NCBI GenBank assembly: GCA_020341775.1
Contig: CP070835.1
Coordinates: forward strand, 1,177,775-1,216,000
DNA length: 38,226 nucleotides
Direction: 5' to 3'
Source of the DNA: Candidatus Bathyarchaeota archaeon
GTDB lineage: Archaea > Thermoproteota > Bathyarchaeia > Bathyarchaeales > SOJC01
Shown piece after piece: positions 6,901 through 15,233 of this stretch. Positions within the stretch are counted from its first letter, which is position 1, and every line of letters starts with the position of its first letter. Position numbers and translations under genes: made by a program. Under the pieces are notes generated by a model that worked only from the letters and a program-made list of their open reading frames with translations, had not been told where the DNA came from and made no database searches.

Positions 6901-7908
6901 TTGAGTACAGTAGAAGGACTTGGCGAGCGCAAGATTATTGAAATAATCTGGGAAAACTTGGACAAAACTTCAGACATGCCAGTTCCCTTCGGCGATGACG
7001 TGTCAGCAGTGAAACTTGAGAGCGCTAAGCTTGCAGTTCTGAAAACAGATATGCTCGTGGGCTGCACTGACATCCCGCCACGGATGAGCTATTGGCAAGC
7101 AGCTCGTAAAGCAATTGTTATGAACGTAAGCGATTTTGCTGCAAAAGGAGTAAAACCTCAAGGGATAATTGTCTCGTTGGGTATTCCACGAAGCCTCTCA
7201 AAAAAGGCGGTTGAACAGATCGGAAAGGGATTGAATGCAGGCGCTAGAGAATATGGCACATTTGTTCTAGGCGGCGATACGAACGAGGCTAGAGATCTTA
7301 TAATAAGCATTGCAGTATTTGGTTTGGCGAAGAAAGAAAACCTCGTTCTGCGTAGCGGTGCCGTTATTGGAGACATCGTAGCAACGACTGGACTGTTCGG
7401 CTTAGCCTCTGCAGGACTCAAGATTTTAACAGAAGGACTTGGTGCCTCGCAGAAAATTGGACGGAAGCTTCTTGATGCTGCCTTGATGCCTAAAGCCCGC
7501 CTTCGAGAAGGTTTAGTTCTAGCGAAAACAGGAGCAGTTACAGCATCGATTGATTCTAGTGATGGGCTGGCGTGGAGCCTGCACGAGATCAGCCGCGCCA
7601 GCAACGTAGGCTTCATGATTGATGCTCCGCCTATTGCTTTAGAAACCTACGAGTTCGCAAAAATGCACAACATTGATCCTTTTGAGCTGAGCTTTTATGG
7701 TGGTGAAGAATACGAACTTGTAGTTACGGTCGATCCAAAGCATTGGCGTAACGTGCAGGCGAAAGTCTCTCACCAGGGAGGTAGACTCATAAAAATTGGC
7801 CAAGTTATGGGAGACAAGAAAATTTTGCTCAAAGAAAGAGGCCAAGTTGCAGAAATAGAAGCAAGGGGTTACGAACATTTAGGATACGATGGGGGACGAG
7901 ATAGCTGA
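6901..7908 (+). CDS. thiL: Thiamine-monophosphate kinase
   Basis: Phosphorylates thiamine monophosphate to the cofactor thiamine diphosphate with ATP. The 335 aa carry ThiL/PurM-type motifs. They start with STVEGLGERKIIEIIWENL and the metal/ATP loop PFGDDVSAVKL near residue 30. Also present are TDMLVGCTDIPP, MNVSDFAAKGVKP, VLGGDTNEARD and SIDSSDGLAWSLHEI, with FYGGEEYELVVTV near the C-terminus. TTG 6901 is chosen because it opens directly on the conserved helix and a purine stretch (gagggttagggg) precedes it. The stop overlaps the next gene in CTGA. Other thiamine genes are absent from the window. Confidence 0.92.
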   Translation: MSTVEGLGERKIIEIIWENLDKTSDMPVPFGDDVSAVKLESAKLAVLKTDMLVGCTDIPPRMSYWQAARKAIVMNVSDFAAKGVKPQGIIVSLGIPRSLSKKAVEQIGKGLNAGAREYGTFVLGGDTNEARDLIISIAVFGLAKKENLVLRSGAVIGDIVATTGLFGLASAGLKILTEGLGASQKIGRKLLDAALMPKARLREGLVLAKTGAVTASIDSSDGLAWSLHEISRASNVGFMIDAPPIALETYEFAKMHNIDPFELSFYGGEEYELVVTVDPKHWRNVQAKVSHQGGRLIKIGQVMGDKKILLKERGQVAEIEARGYEHLGYDGGRDS

Positions 7909-8981
7909 TTCAATCTTGTGATGTTGGCAGCCTCCCTTGCAGAGATGAACGAGCCCTGCTGGCTGAGGCGGCAACCCGTTATGTCTCTGGGGTCAACGAT
8001 GACTCCACAGCGTCCTTTGAACGAATTATTGTGAATGCTCTTTTGGACAAGCTCGAAGCCGGAATTGATGTTGCCGCGTTTCCGCAGTTTCGAGACATGA
8101 ACCAGATGTTCCTAACATCATTTGAAGGGATAGAAAAGTTAAATGAAGGTTACCTCGAAACTGCTAGTCTGACTTTAAAACCTGGACAAGATCACCTGCC
8201 TGAAGTAGCAGCTATCCAGAGGAATGCTGCCAGAATCCATGCAGAGAAAGGCAGCCCTTTTCAGCTTAGAGTTTGCATAACTGGACCGTACACATTAGCT
8301 TCATTTTTTCCACATAGAACCAGTCAGATCTACCTAAAACTAGGCAAAGTGCTTTCAATGATTGTGGCTAAGAATATTTTTGCGGTTCGGCATGGAAAGG
8401 TGGCTTTGATAACGCTTGATGAACCACTATTTGGGTTGATTGATGATCCTCTTATCGATAAGGGTGTGGAAGGCAGAGAGAATCTTCTTTTGACTTGGGA
8501 GATGTTGACGAGTGAGGCTAAACGGAAAAATGTCGAAACCTCCCTTCACCTCCACTCCACCTCAGATGACCTATTTTGGTCCGTAGGCTCTCTTAGAATT
8601 GTAGAGTCTCATGTAGATGATCCTCTTTACCGGATGCCGACTACTAAGAGACTGTTGGATAAGGAAGATAAATCACTAAAAGCCAGCATAGCAATCACCG
8701 ACTTCGACCAGCTCATCAAGACGAAAATAGGCTTGGCTGCATCTGAAGATACTATTGTTAATGCTTGGAGAAAAATCTTGAGTGGAACACTAAACCCAGC
8801 AGCATTCTTAGAGAGTATTGATGTCATGAAGAAGCGACTACTGAAAATTATCCGAAGATTTGGTATGGAAAGAGTTGCATTTGGGGGACCTGAGTGTGGA
8901 TTACGAGGATTTCCAACCTATACCTCTGCGATAAGCTGCTTAAACAAAGTTTCAAAGACTGTTAGGTCCGTCAATTATTAA
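7905..8981 (+). CDS. MetE-core-like (cobalamin-independent methionine synthase family) protein, apparent CTG start
   Basis: Member of the UROD/MetE-like TIM-barrel methyltransferases; short archaeal forms lack the N-terminal half of bacterial MetE. The first canonical start in frame is GTG 8031. However, the family N-terminus is encoded upstream as IQSCDVGSLPCRDERALLAE followed by AATRYVSGVNDDSTASFERII. The frame is closed by TAG at 7902, with no ATG, GTG or TTG between. CTG 7905 overlaps the thiL stop as CTGA, and GGGGGA at 7891-7896 lies 8 bases upstream, so CTG is my choice; ATT 7908 is next best. Counting from CTG, the usual Zn motif H-x-C reads H217-S-T219, while the distal Cys331 (GPECGL) is kept. 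The methyl donor is unknown. Confidence 0.72.
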   Translation: MIQSCDVGSLPCRDERALLAEAATRYVSGVNDDSTASFERIIVNALLDKLEAGIDVAAFPQFRDMNQMFLTSFEGIEKLNEGYLETASLTLKPGQDHLPEVAAIQRNAARIHAEKGSPFQLRVCITGPYTLASFFPHRTSQIYLKLGKVLSMIVAKNIFAVRHGKVALITLDEPLFGLIDDPLIDKGVEGRENLLLTWEMLTSEAKRKNVETSLHLHSTSDDLFWSVGSLRIVESHVDDPLYRMPTTKRLLDKEDKSLKASIAITDFDQLIKTKIGLAASEDTIVNAWRKILSGTLNPAAFLESIDVMKKRLLKIIRRFGMERVAFGGPECGLRGFPTYTSAISCLNKVSKTVRSVNY

Positions 8982-9021
8982 TCCATTCTATGAATGCGGC
9001 GGACAAATACTAGACAAGTTA

Positions 9022-9222
9022 TCAACCCTTCCTAAGCGCTCTCTCAATGTTCTCCAACCTTTTCTCAACTGCATCCAGTCTGTCTAAAATCCGTTTCAGT
9101 ATGAGTCCTATGTCCCCTGATGAAAATTTGGGCAAATGGAGAGGTGAAGGCCATGATTCGTCTTGCTGTCTCTCTAGTCTTCTTGGAGGATATTCTAAAG
9201 TCCTTTTCTTCTTTGCCATCAT
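9022..9222 (-). CDS. Small basic coiled-coil protein, unknown function
   Basis: 66 aa. The N-terminus is very basic (MMAKKKRTLEYPPRRLERQQ), the middle is Pro/Ser-rich, and the C-terminus has a heptad-like helix (ILKRILDRLDAVEKRLENIE). That layout suggests a small oligomerising or nucleic-acid-associated protein. No family is recognised. It starts at the double ATG 9222/9219, with only a weak ggttga purine signal upstream. A 14-bp palindrome lies in its promoter region. Coding status is supported by composition and coherent secondary structure, not by homology. Confidence 0.55.
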   Translation of the reverse strand: MMAKKKRTLEYPPRRLERQQDESWPSPLHLPKFSSGDIGLILKRILDRLDAVEKRLENIERALRKG

Positions 9223-9258
9223 TTTTCAACCAAACAGCTGATTCTTAATCTCGTATAT

Positions 9259-9272
9259 ATGCACATGTGCAT
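9259..9272. promoter_or_regulatory. 14-bp perfect palindrome in the promoter of the 66-aa gene
   Basis: ATGCACATGTGCAT is a perfect palindrome. On the minus strand it lies just downstream of a TATA-like ttatttatc (9275-9283), so it would sit between TATA and transcript start. This is a typical repressor position. The regulator is unknown. Confidence 0.45.
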
Positions 9273-9361
9273 GAAGATAAATAATCCTCACTCTAGATCT
9301 CAAGTCACTCAGTTACCAGTTGCCTTCTTTGCTGCTGGCTTAGAAAAGAGGGTGCAACCTT

Positions 9362-9682
9362 CTACTTTGTCTTGCGATGTCCAGCTCGAGGTTTTTCAGC
9401 TTTTTCTTCATGAGTCTTTTCTACTCTGATGATTTTCTGTTTTTCCAAGCCTTGAATGGCGGCGCCTGGATAGTTGCGTTCGATTTCTCTCCGCAATCCC
9501 TTTGTATCAACGTCACCATATTTCTTAACATATATTATCGCTTGACCATTTTTATCATACTTAACGGAGATGGAATAACCAGACGCTATCTCTATATATT
9601 CAGGCTTTGTTAAAATGAATCCTTCATGTTCTTTCATAGCTAAAGCTTCTGCAGGATTTTTCCTCTGGCTTCCTTCAGGCAT
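9362..9682 (-). CDS. Hypothetical protein, 106 aa
   Basis: Compact protein with a beta-rich middle (GFILTKPEYIEIASGYSISV then KYDKNGQAIIYVKKYGDVDT) and a basic, charged C-terminal tail (HEEKAEKPRAGHRKTK). I do not recognise the family. The frame is intact, begins at ATG 9682 and ends in TAG. It has no close partner: the next gene leftwards is 139 bases away and the polyferredoxin gene lies 137 bases to the right on the same strand. The tail resembles nucleic-acid-binding tails, but that is only a composition remark. Confidence 0.6.
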   Translation of the reverse strand: MPEGSQRKNPAEALAMKEHEGFILTKPEYIEIASGYSISVKYDKNGQAIIYVKKYGDVDTKGLRREIERNYPGAAIQGLEKQKIIRVEKTHEEKAEKPRAGHRKTK

Positions 9683-9819
9683 GTTGAAGCATCCTTGTTA
9701 TGAAAAGGGAACGCAGAGATTAAAGTCTTGTTTCTCCCTAATCAAGATTCCGCTTCTGAGTCACGCAGGAACACTCGTCCATGCCAACCCAAACCTAACT
9801 CCATTAGCTAGAAGCATTT

Positions 9820-10734
9820 TTAGGGGAATTTTGGTTTTATTGCAGTCGGCGAACAAGCATCCACACATTCGAGACAATAGATGCATTCGGGATGAGTAAA
9901 TTTCTTCCAAGGTAAATCAAGAATTGGAACCTTCATGGGGCACACATCTACGCAGCTACGGCAACCTTCCTTTGTGCAGCGCAGTACATCTCTTTCAAGC
10001 CCTAGAAAACTGAAATGATTGAGAAGAGCCATTATCGCCCCTACTGGGCAGAGATACCGACAAAAACTTCTTGGAACATAGAACGCAAAAGCTATGACCA
10101 ACCCTAACACGATTAACCGCACCCAAAACAATGGCGGAAGAGCCGCTATCCCTCCAAGAATGTCTGCAAATGGAGCCTCGCTAGAAACTGCTGTGGATAT
10201 CATTGTGGGGAGCAACGCAAACAAAGTGTCGTGGGGGCTCAATGCATTGAAGGGAGCTTGAGCGAAAATTCCCAGCGCATCCTTGTAAGCCCGGCCAATT
10301 CCCATCAGTGTCGCAGCTGATACGGTCACGCTCAAAAACAAAACTATGCCAAGAATTCCATATTTGAGGTAAATCATGTCTCTGTTGGCCCTTGGCGAAA
10401 CCTCCCTGTGTTTGCGTTTTACAAAGCCCAGTATCTCTTGTATAAAACCAAAGGGACAAACCCATCCACACAACATTCGACCTAACAACACCGCAGATAT
10501 TAAGAACGATGCTAGCGGAAGCCATGGGAATACCGCCTCATAAAACATGTATTGCATCACCGCAAAGGGATCCCCCACCGTTGACGCAGGGCTTCCTGAG
10601 CTCTGCAAAACTGGCGGTAGAAGAGGCTGCGGTTCCAGACCAAACAAGACGGCGTTTAAGAGAATAAAAGAGATGACTAGGCTGATTATTCTCAAGGTCC
10701 TGATACGAACAAGCGCGTGTTTGAGGTCGACCAT
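9820..10734 (-). CDS. Membrane-bound 4Fe-4S polyferredoxin, NapH/NosR/CcoG-like
   Basis: 304 aa with several membrane helices. The first is near residues 13-31 and others near 70-90, 125-145 and 200-225. Two CxxxCP motifs sit on loops: CGWVCPFG and CRYLCPVG, characteristic of the NapH/NosR family. The C-terminus has two ferredoxin clusters, CTKEGCRSCVDVCPM and CIYCLECVDACSP. Such proteins pass electrons between the quinone or ferredoxin pool and redox enzymes. The partner here is not visible. ATG 10734 is used; gaaggag lies 11 bases upstream. An ATG at 10744 in another frame is too close to that SD. The neighbour on the left is unrelated. Confidence 0.83.
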   Translation of the reverse strand: MVDLKHALVRIRTLRIISLVISFILLNAVLFGLEPQPLLPPVLQSSGSPASTVGDPFAVMQYMFYEAVFPWLPLASFLISAVLLGRMLCGWVCPFGFIQEILGFVKRKHREVSPRANRDMIYLKYGILGIVLFLSVTVSAATLMGIGRAYKDALGIFAQAPFNALSPHDTLFALLPTMISTAVSSEAPFADILGGIAALPPLFWVRLIVLGLVIAFAFYVPRSFCRYLCPVGAIMALLNHFSFLGLERDVLRCTKEGCRSCVDVCPMKVPILDLPWKKFTHPECIYCLECVDACSPTAIKPKFP

Positions 10735-10822
10735 TTTCCGACATGCTCCTTCTCTTAGACGTTTTTAGAACGTGAGGTTATAAGTCGCATAAAAATGTTT
10801 CACATCGTTTTAGCTTAAGCGA

Positions 10823-12097
10823 TCAAACATATTCTGTTATATTGCGTTGCGAGATCTCGGCAACATCTGTTTCAGCACCCTTGTCGTCCTCAGATAGTCT
10901 AAGCTTCCCATAGACACCGTCATAGCCCGGTGTTACTTTCGCTTTTCCCAACCGAACTCTCTCAATCTCTTCGCCAATTTTTGGATCAACGATCTCGGCC
11001 ATCGCTTTTCTAGGAGCGTCAATCAACACTCTGTATTCATTCTCGAACTCAGCTATCAATCTATTATAAACGCTCCACACGCTTTGCACATTGGGAGATG
11101 ATGCGCCTAGCACTGTCGCGATTATTTCAGAGAGTGGGAGCAAACGCATGTAGCCAATAACGTTTTTAGGCTTGAAGTCTACGGGCCTGTCGGCCAATTC
11201 TTCCACTCTTTGTTCCACACCCTTAGTCATCGTTCGGCGACACACAGGACAACGATTGCCAAACTTCAATGCTTGTCGGGGCGGCATCGAGACTTTGCAT
11301 TCCCGGTGCCCAGTCCAGTGGTACTTGCCATAAGCGGGATCTGTTTCAATGGTTAGTTTAAACCGTTGACGATCTTTCTTTCGAAGCGTATCTAGAATTT
11401 CATTATATGTAAGTTGCTGCAACTCGAAAACATTAGCCTCTCGTCCCATTCTCCAAGGCCAACAACTGTGGCTGTCACTGTTTGACACTAGAGCGAATCG
11501 ATCTAACGCACTTATCCGCCAATTCATGGAGGGATCGGAGGACAATCCTGTTTCGAGCGCATGAATGTGTTTGGTCATGTCTTGATAGCAGTCTTCTATT
11601 CTGTCGAAGCCGCTGAATGCCCCGAAGAGGCTAAACCATGGCGTCCACACATGTGCAGGCACAACCTCGTTTAGATCGGTGACTGCTTTAACTTCTTCTA
11701 TCAACAAGGGGGCACTCATTTGAAGGAGAGGTCTGCCATCAACGGTTAAATCTCCATATTTCATTAATCTTTCGTTAACCTGTTTAGCGGTCTCGAAACT
11801 TGGCGTCAAAATCACATGATGGATCTTCCTCGTTTTTCCGCAGGACACAAAGATTGTGCTTACTTCGCCGCTTATCATGTAGTGAGTACTTGCATCCCCG
11901 TTGGCAGACTTGAAGAGCCCAGTGTCGGAGATTTCAATTAAATCTCTCTGCAACTCATTTATCCATCTGGGATGGGTGAAATCCCCTGTGCCAACAAGGT
12001 TCAAGCCCTTTACATGGGCGAAACGTTCAATCTCCTGAATGGCTACTCTTTTACTTGTTGCTCGGCTGAAACGACTGTGAATATGGAGATCAGCTAT
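10823..12097 (-). CDS. Endonuclease Q (PHP-domain DNA repair nuclease), non-canonical start
   Basis: Cuts 5' of deaminated bases such as uracil and hypoxanthine in DNA. PHP motifs follow in order: DLHIHSRFS at the N-terminus, NLVGTGDFTHPRW, PAHVWTPW and NSDSHSCWP. A zinc-ribbon follows (HRECKVSMPP...CPVCRRTM) and then the EndoQ C-terminal region. TTG 12004 is the first canonical start, but it would delete the metal-binding ADLHIHS. That sequence is encoded upstream to the DedA stop with no ATG, GTG or TTG. I place the start at ATA 12097, which overlaps the DedA stop as TAATA. AGG 12109 behind aggagg (12120-12115) is the alternative. Confidence 0.82.
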   Translation of the reverse strand: MADLHIHSRFSRATSKRVAIQEIERFAHVKGLNLVGTGDFTHPRWINELQRDLIEISDTGLFKSANGDASTHYMISGEVSTIFVSCGKTRKIHHVILTPSFETAKQVNERLMKYGDLTVDGRPLLQMSAPLLIEEVKAVTDLNEVVPAHVWTPWFSLFGAFSGFDRIEDCYQDMTKHIHALETGLSSDPSMNWRISALDRFALVSNSDSHSCWPWRMGREANVFELQQLTYNEILDTLRKKDRQRFKLTIETDPAYGKYHWTGHRECKVSMPPRQALKFGNRCPVCRRTMTKGVEQRVEELADRPVDFKPKNVIGYMRLLPLSEIIATVLGASSPNVQSVWSVYNRLIAEFENEYRVLIDAPRKAMAEIVDPKIGEEIERVRLGKAKVTPGYDGVYGKLRLSEDDKGAETDVAEISQRNITEYV

Positions 12098-12714
12098 TAC
12101 TCTGAACCTTCCTTCCTCCTGCTTGTGACATATTTGTCGAAGACTGTTTCCCAGTCAACTCGATATAACGTGTATATAACTACAATTAGGAGCACTCCCG
12201 TTATCAACCCACCTATCCAACTATTTTCATCTCCAAAAAGAAAAATCAGAGCTTCGCTGTATACTTTGCCCAGAGAAGCCAGAATAAAAACCATTAAAAA
12301 TTTCCCTAACAGGGCCGGAATAAACGCTCTTATTAAACTATATCGCAAAATACCCAAAGGAATGAAGAGCAAATCGTCGGGAAGCGGCGTCAATGCAAAA
12401 ATGAAAATGGCAACCGGACTGTATTTCCCGAAGAGCTTGAGAAGAAAATCCATTTTTCTTTGTCTCTCTTCGCTTATGATCCTTCGTCCATAGTACCCAA
12501 GGAAGTAGCCAGCGAGTTCTCCGATGGCTGAACCAAGACCTCCTGAAATGGTTAATAACCAGGGATCCCAACCTGCAGCGCCTAATCCCAGGATCACTAA
12601 GGTATAAGGAACAGGGACAACGATTGCCACAGTTCCGAGCAAACTGATTAAAAACACACCAAAAAATCCAAACTGCTGCGCAAGGTTTTGCATCCATTCT
12701 TCGAAAAGAGACAC
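12097..12714 (-). CDS. DedA/VTT-domain integral membrane protein
   Basis: 205 aa from GTG 12714 (VSLFEEWMQNLAQQFGFFGV). The VTT/SNARE-associated domain is recognisable by GSAIGELAGYFLGYYGR and the re-entrant segment FALTPLPDDLLFIPLG, with helices before and after. DedA-type proteins are involved in lipid scrambling and membrane homeostasis; the substrate here is unknown. The frame is open upstream to 12876, but the extra residues include no family sequence. A TATA-like gttaaattc lies on the minus strand near 12760-12752. The gene leads into endoQ with a 1-base overlap of stop and presumed start, implying co-transcription. Confidence 0.82.
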   Translation of the reverse strand: MSLFEEWMQNLAQQFGFFGVFLISLLGTVAIVVPVPYTLVILGLGAAGWDPWLLTISGGLGSAIGELAGYFLGYYGRRIISEERQRKMDFLLKLFGKYSPVAIFIFALTPLPDDLLFIPLGILRYSLIRAFIPALLGKFLMVFILASLGKVYSEALIFLFGDENSWIGGLITGVLLIVVIYTLYRVDWETVFDKYVTSRRKEGSE

Positions 12715-12894
12715 GTTAACACATCGTCTTTTAGTTGGATTGATTTGGATCAGATTGAATTTAACTCTAACTATTACCTCTGACACAAGCAAATCGGTGA
12801 GTAGGAGGAAGAACCAACACGCAGGCCTTAAAGAGGTGTAAGACTTATCTTCTGAGAAGAACTTATAGGCAAGCAAATACTCAGGGGACCAAAA

Positions 12895-13710
12895 TTGGAT
12901 AGCCCACGAAAAATAGCGATAATTGGCGCTGGCAAAATGGGTGAAGCAATAATCTCAGGGCTCCTCAAATCTGGCGCATATCCGCCACAGGACATCCTTA
13001 TATTCGAAATCTCCCAGAATCGTTGCCAATATGTTGCACAAGAATATAAAGTTAGAATCACTAGCGACATCAACGAAGCTGTGAATTTGGCTGAAGTTAT
13101 AATCATTGCAGTCAAGCCAGGAGTTGTTGGAAAAGTTCTAGAATCCATAAAACACTCGATCCAACCTGGGAAAGTTCTCCTATCAATTGCGGCAGGAGTG
13201 ACAATAGAGTTCCTCGAAAAGAACTTGCCCAAGAATACTGCAGTTATCAGGGTGATGCCAAACCTAGCATGTTCAGTCGGAGAGGCGATGATTGTGGTTT
13301 GTCCATCAAAAAACACTGGAGAAAGCGAATTAAAAATCGCCACAGACGTTCTTAGCCTGCTTGGGAAAGTTTTGAAACTTGAAGAGAAATACCTGAACTT
13401 AGCCACAGGATTGGTCGGCAGCGGTCCTGCTTACATTTTTGTGATAATCGATGCGCTTGCTGACGCTGGTGTTAGACTCGGCTTGTCAAAGGGCGTATCC
13501 ACGGTGCTTGCAGCTCAAACTATGCTAGGTGCAGCGAAGATGGTGGTGGAAACTGGGAAACATCCCGCGCAGCTCAAAGACATGGTTGCCACTCCAGCAG
13601 GTACAACTGTTGAAGGGCTGTTAGCCCTTGAAGAAGGCAAGTTGAGAGCAACTTTGATCTCAGCAGTTACAGAGGCGGCGAAGAGGGCCAAAGGGCTAAT
13701 GTCCGCATAG
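12895..13710 (+). CDS. proC: Pyrroline-5-carboxylate reductase
   Basis: Last step of proline synthesis, reducing pyrroline-5-carboxylate with NAD(P)H. The 271 aa begin with the Rossmann motif IAIIGAGKMGEAIISGLLKSG. They continue with IIAVKPGVV, SIAAGVTIEFLEKNLP and RVMPNLACSVGEAM, and finish with the ProC signature region LKDMVATPAGTTVEGLLALEEGKLR. TTG 12895 is preceded by caggggacc. It is divergent from the DedA gene. No proA or proB is in the window, so the source of pyrroline-5-carboxylate (for example ornithine cyclisation) is open. Confidence 0.94.
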   Translation: MDSPRKIAIIGAGKMGEAIISGLLKSGAYPPQDILIFEISQNRCQYVAQEYKVRITSDINEAVNLAEVIIIAVKPGVVGKVLESIKHSIQPGKVLLSIAAGVTIEFLEKNLPKNTAVIRVMPNLACSVGEAMIVVCPSKNTGESELKIATDVLSLLGKVLKLEEKYLNLATGLVGSGPAYIFVIIDALADAGVRLGLSKGVSTVLAAQTMLGAAKMVVETGKHPAQLKDMVATPAGTTVEGLLALEEGKLRATLISAVTEAAKRAKGLMSA

Positions 13711-13741
13711 ACAAGGTAGCAGACATAGATAGTCATCTTTG

Positions 13742-14959
13742 TCACCTGTGAGCAATAAAGTCTTTTCCTAAAAGCTCTCTCGCTATAACCACACGTTGAA
13801 TGTTCCTTGTTCCCTCAGCGCCGATGCAATAGGACATTATTCCTCTTAGCCCCATTTCTACGGGGCATTCCTTAGTATAGCCATAGGCTCCGAGCCATAA
13901 CATGACGTGTTTGAAAACATCAAAAGCGAAATGAGGAGTTTTAAGTTTGCATGCAGAAATCATTTTAGCGATTTCAAGGGAAGAGAAGTGGTCTTCTTGG
14001 TAGCGCTTATCCATCATCCATGCAGTTCTATAAACAAGAGACCTTAAGGCTTCCAGTTCTGCCCAGTCATCTGCCAATTCAAAGTGTATGCCCTCAAATT
14101 TGCCGATAGGCTGCCCAAAGACTTTTCTCTCTTTAATGTATTCGATTCCCAGCTCCAAGGCTCGCTTTGCAGCACCTAAACACACTGCGCCAATCAAGAT
14201 TCTGGCACAGTCGAATCCTTCCATTGTCAAGTAAAAGCCTCTGTCCACTTGACCAACAACATGATCGTTGGGAAGCTCAACATCATTCATTACAAAGCCA
14301 CCTGTTGAAATGGCCATCCTTCCCATGTCTTCGAAGCGCTTGGTGATCTCCACTCCTGGGGCATCAATTGGCAAATAGAATCCTGTCATGCCTTGATGCG
14401 CCTTTCCGCTTGGAGCAGGAGATGTTCTGACAATGACGAAATAGCCTCCACTCCACTTCTTAGCCTCTTCGGTGCCACTCAAGTACATTTTTTCTCCATT
14501 AAGCACCCACTTGTCTCCGACCCTTCTAGCTGAAGACTGAAAGCTCGCAACATCCGACCCACCCCCCGCTTCTGTTGAAGCTATGCCAATGAAGGAGTCG
14601 CCCCTGATGGCTTTTCGTATAACGGCTTCTCTTACCTGTTCTGTGCAATACTTGTCAACTACGTAGCCCCAAGACGACTCCACGAGCCAAAGCACAGGGA
14701 GCGCGATGCTGATGTCTGCGTAGCCTAGTTCCTCGGCAGCCACACAAGTCGTAACCCAATCAGAGCCAGTTCCCCCATGTTCTTCGGGAGCAGTCATGAT
14801 TAGTAGTCCAACATCTGCCATGCTCTTAACTAGGGCTCTTGGAATCTCACCTCGTGTGTCCATTTCTCGAACTTTGTCAAGAGGCAGTTCTTTTTCGCAC
14901 CATTCGCGCAATGTGTTGCGGAAGAGCTCTTGTTCTTCTGTGAAGCCAAAATCAACCAA
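13742..14959 (-). CDS. Acyl-CoA dehydrogenase (canonical Glu position)
   Basis: FAD enzyme that makes the alpha,beta double bond in acyl-CoA. The 405 aa include SKSM-type N-terminal helices, the substrate/FAD loops ASTEAGGGSDVASFQSSARR and WVLNGEKMYLSGT, and the C-terminal helical domain with RKVFGQPIGKFEGIHFELAD. The catalytic base is in GAEGTRNIQR (Glu382), the MCAD-type position. It is monocistronic as far as can be seen and converges on proC. The start is ATG 14959. The acyl substrate cannot be read from sequence. Two more acyl-CoA dehydrogenases lie at 21-23.6 kb. Confidence 0.9.
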   Translation of the reverse strand: MVDFGFTEEQELFRNTLREWCEKELPLDKVREMDTRGEIPRALVKSMADVGLLIMTAPEEHGGTGSDWVTTCVAAEELGYADISIALPVLWLVESSWGYVVDKYCTEQVREAVIRKAIRGDSFIGIASTEAGGGSDVASFQSSARRVGDKWVLNGEKMYLSGTEEAKKWSGGYFVIVRTSPAPSGKAHQGMTGFYLPIDAPGVEITKRFEDMGRMAISTGGFVMNDVELPNDHVVGQVDRGFYLTMEGFDCARILIGAVCLGAAKRALELGIEYIKERKVFGQPIGKFEGIHFELADDWAELEALRSLVYRTAWMMDKRYQEDHFSSLEIAKMISACKLKTPHFAFDVFKHVMLWLGAYGYTKECPVEMGLRGIMSYCIGAEGTRNIQRVVIARELLGKDFIAHR

Positions 14960-15153
14960 TAATATCCCTCTTAAGAGAAAAGTAGTGTCTAAGATACCCC
15001 ATATAAGGCTTACCAGAGCAGCATCAAAGGAGGCGTGCGATTTCGTGTAAGATTCCAGCGTGCCTGCTTTTACTTACAGACAGGTAAGCACAAGAGCCTG
15101 ATTGTTTCAAATGGGGTTACCATGAATTCATAGACTTTATTAAGACTCGCTAC

Positions 15154-15162
15154 ACTATATAC
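15154..15162 (+). promoter_or_regulatory. TATA-like promoter of the pilus operon
   Basis: ctatatacc lies about 70 bases before the ATPase start, predicting a transcript start near 15185. An imperfect hairpin CTTAC-agacag-GTAAG occurs upstream at 15072-15087. Confidence 0.4.
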
Positions 15163-15233
15163 CTCAACTCATGCAGAACCAGAACGAGGCAGCATCCGAT
15201 CTGCATGTACTCTAGCCCAGAAGTGGAAACGGA

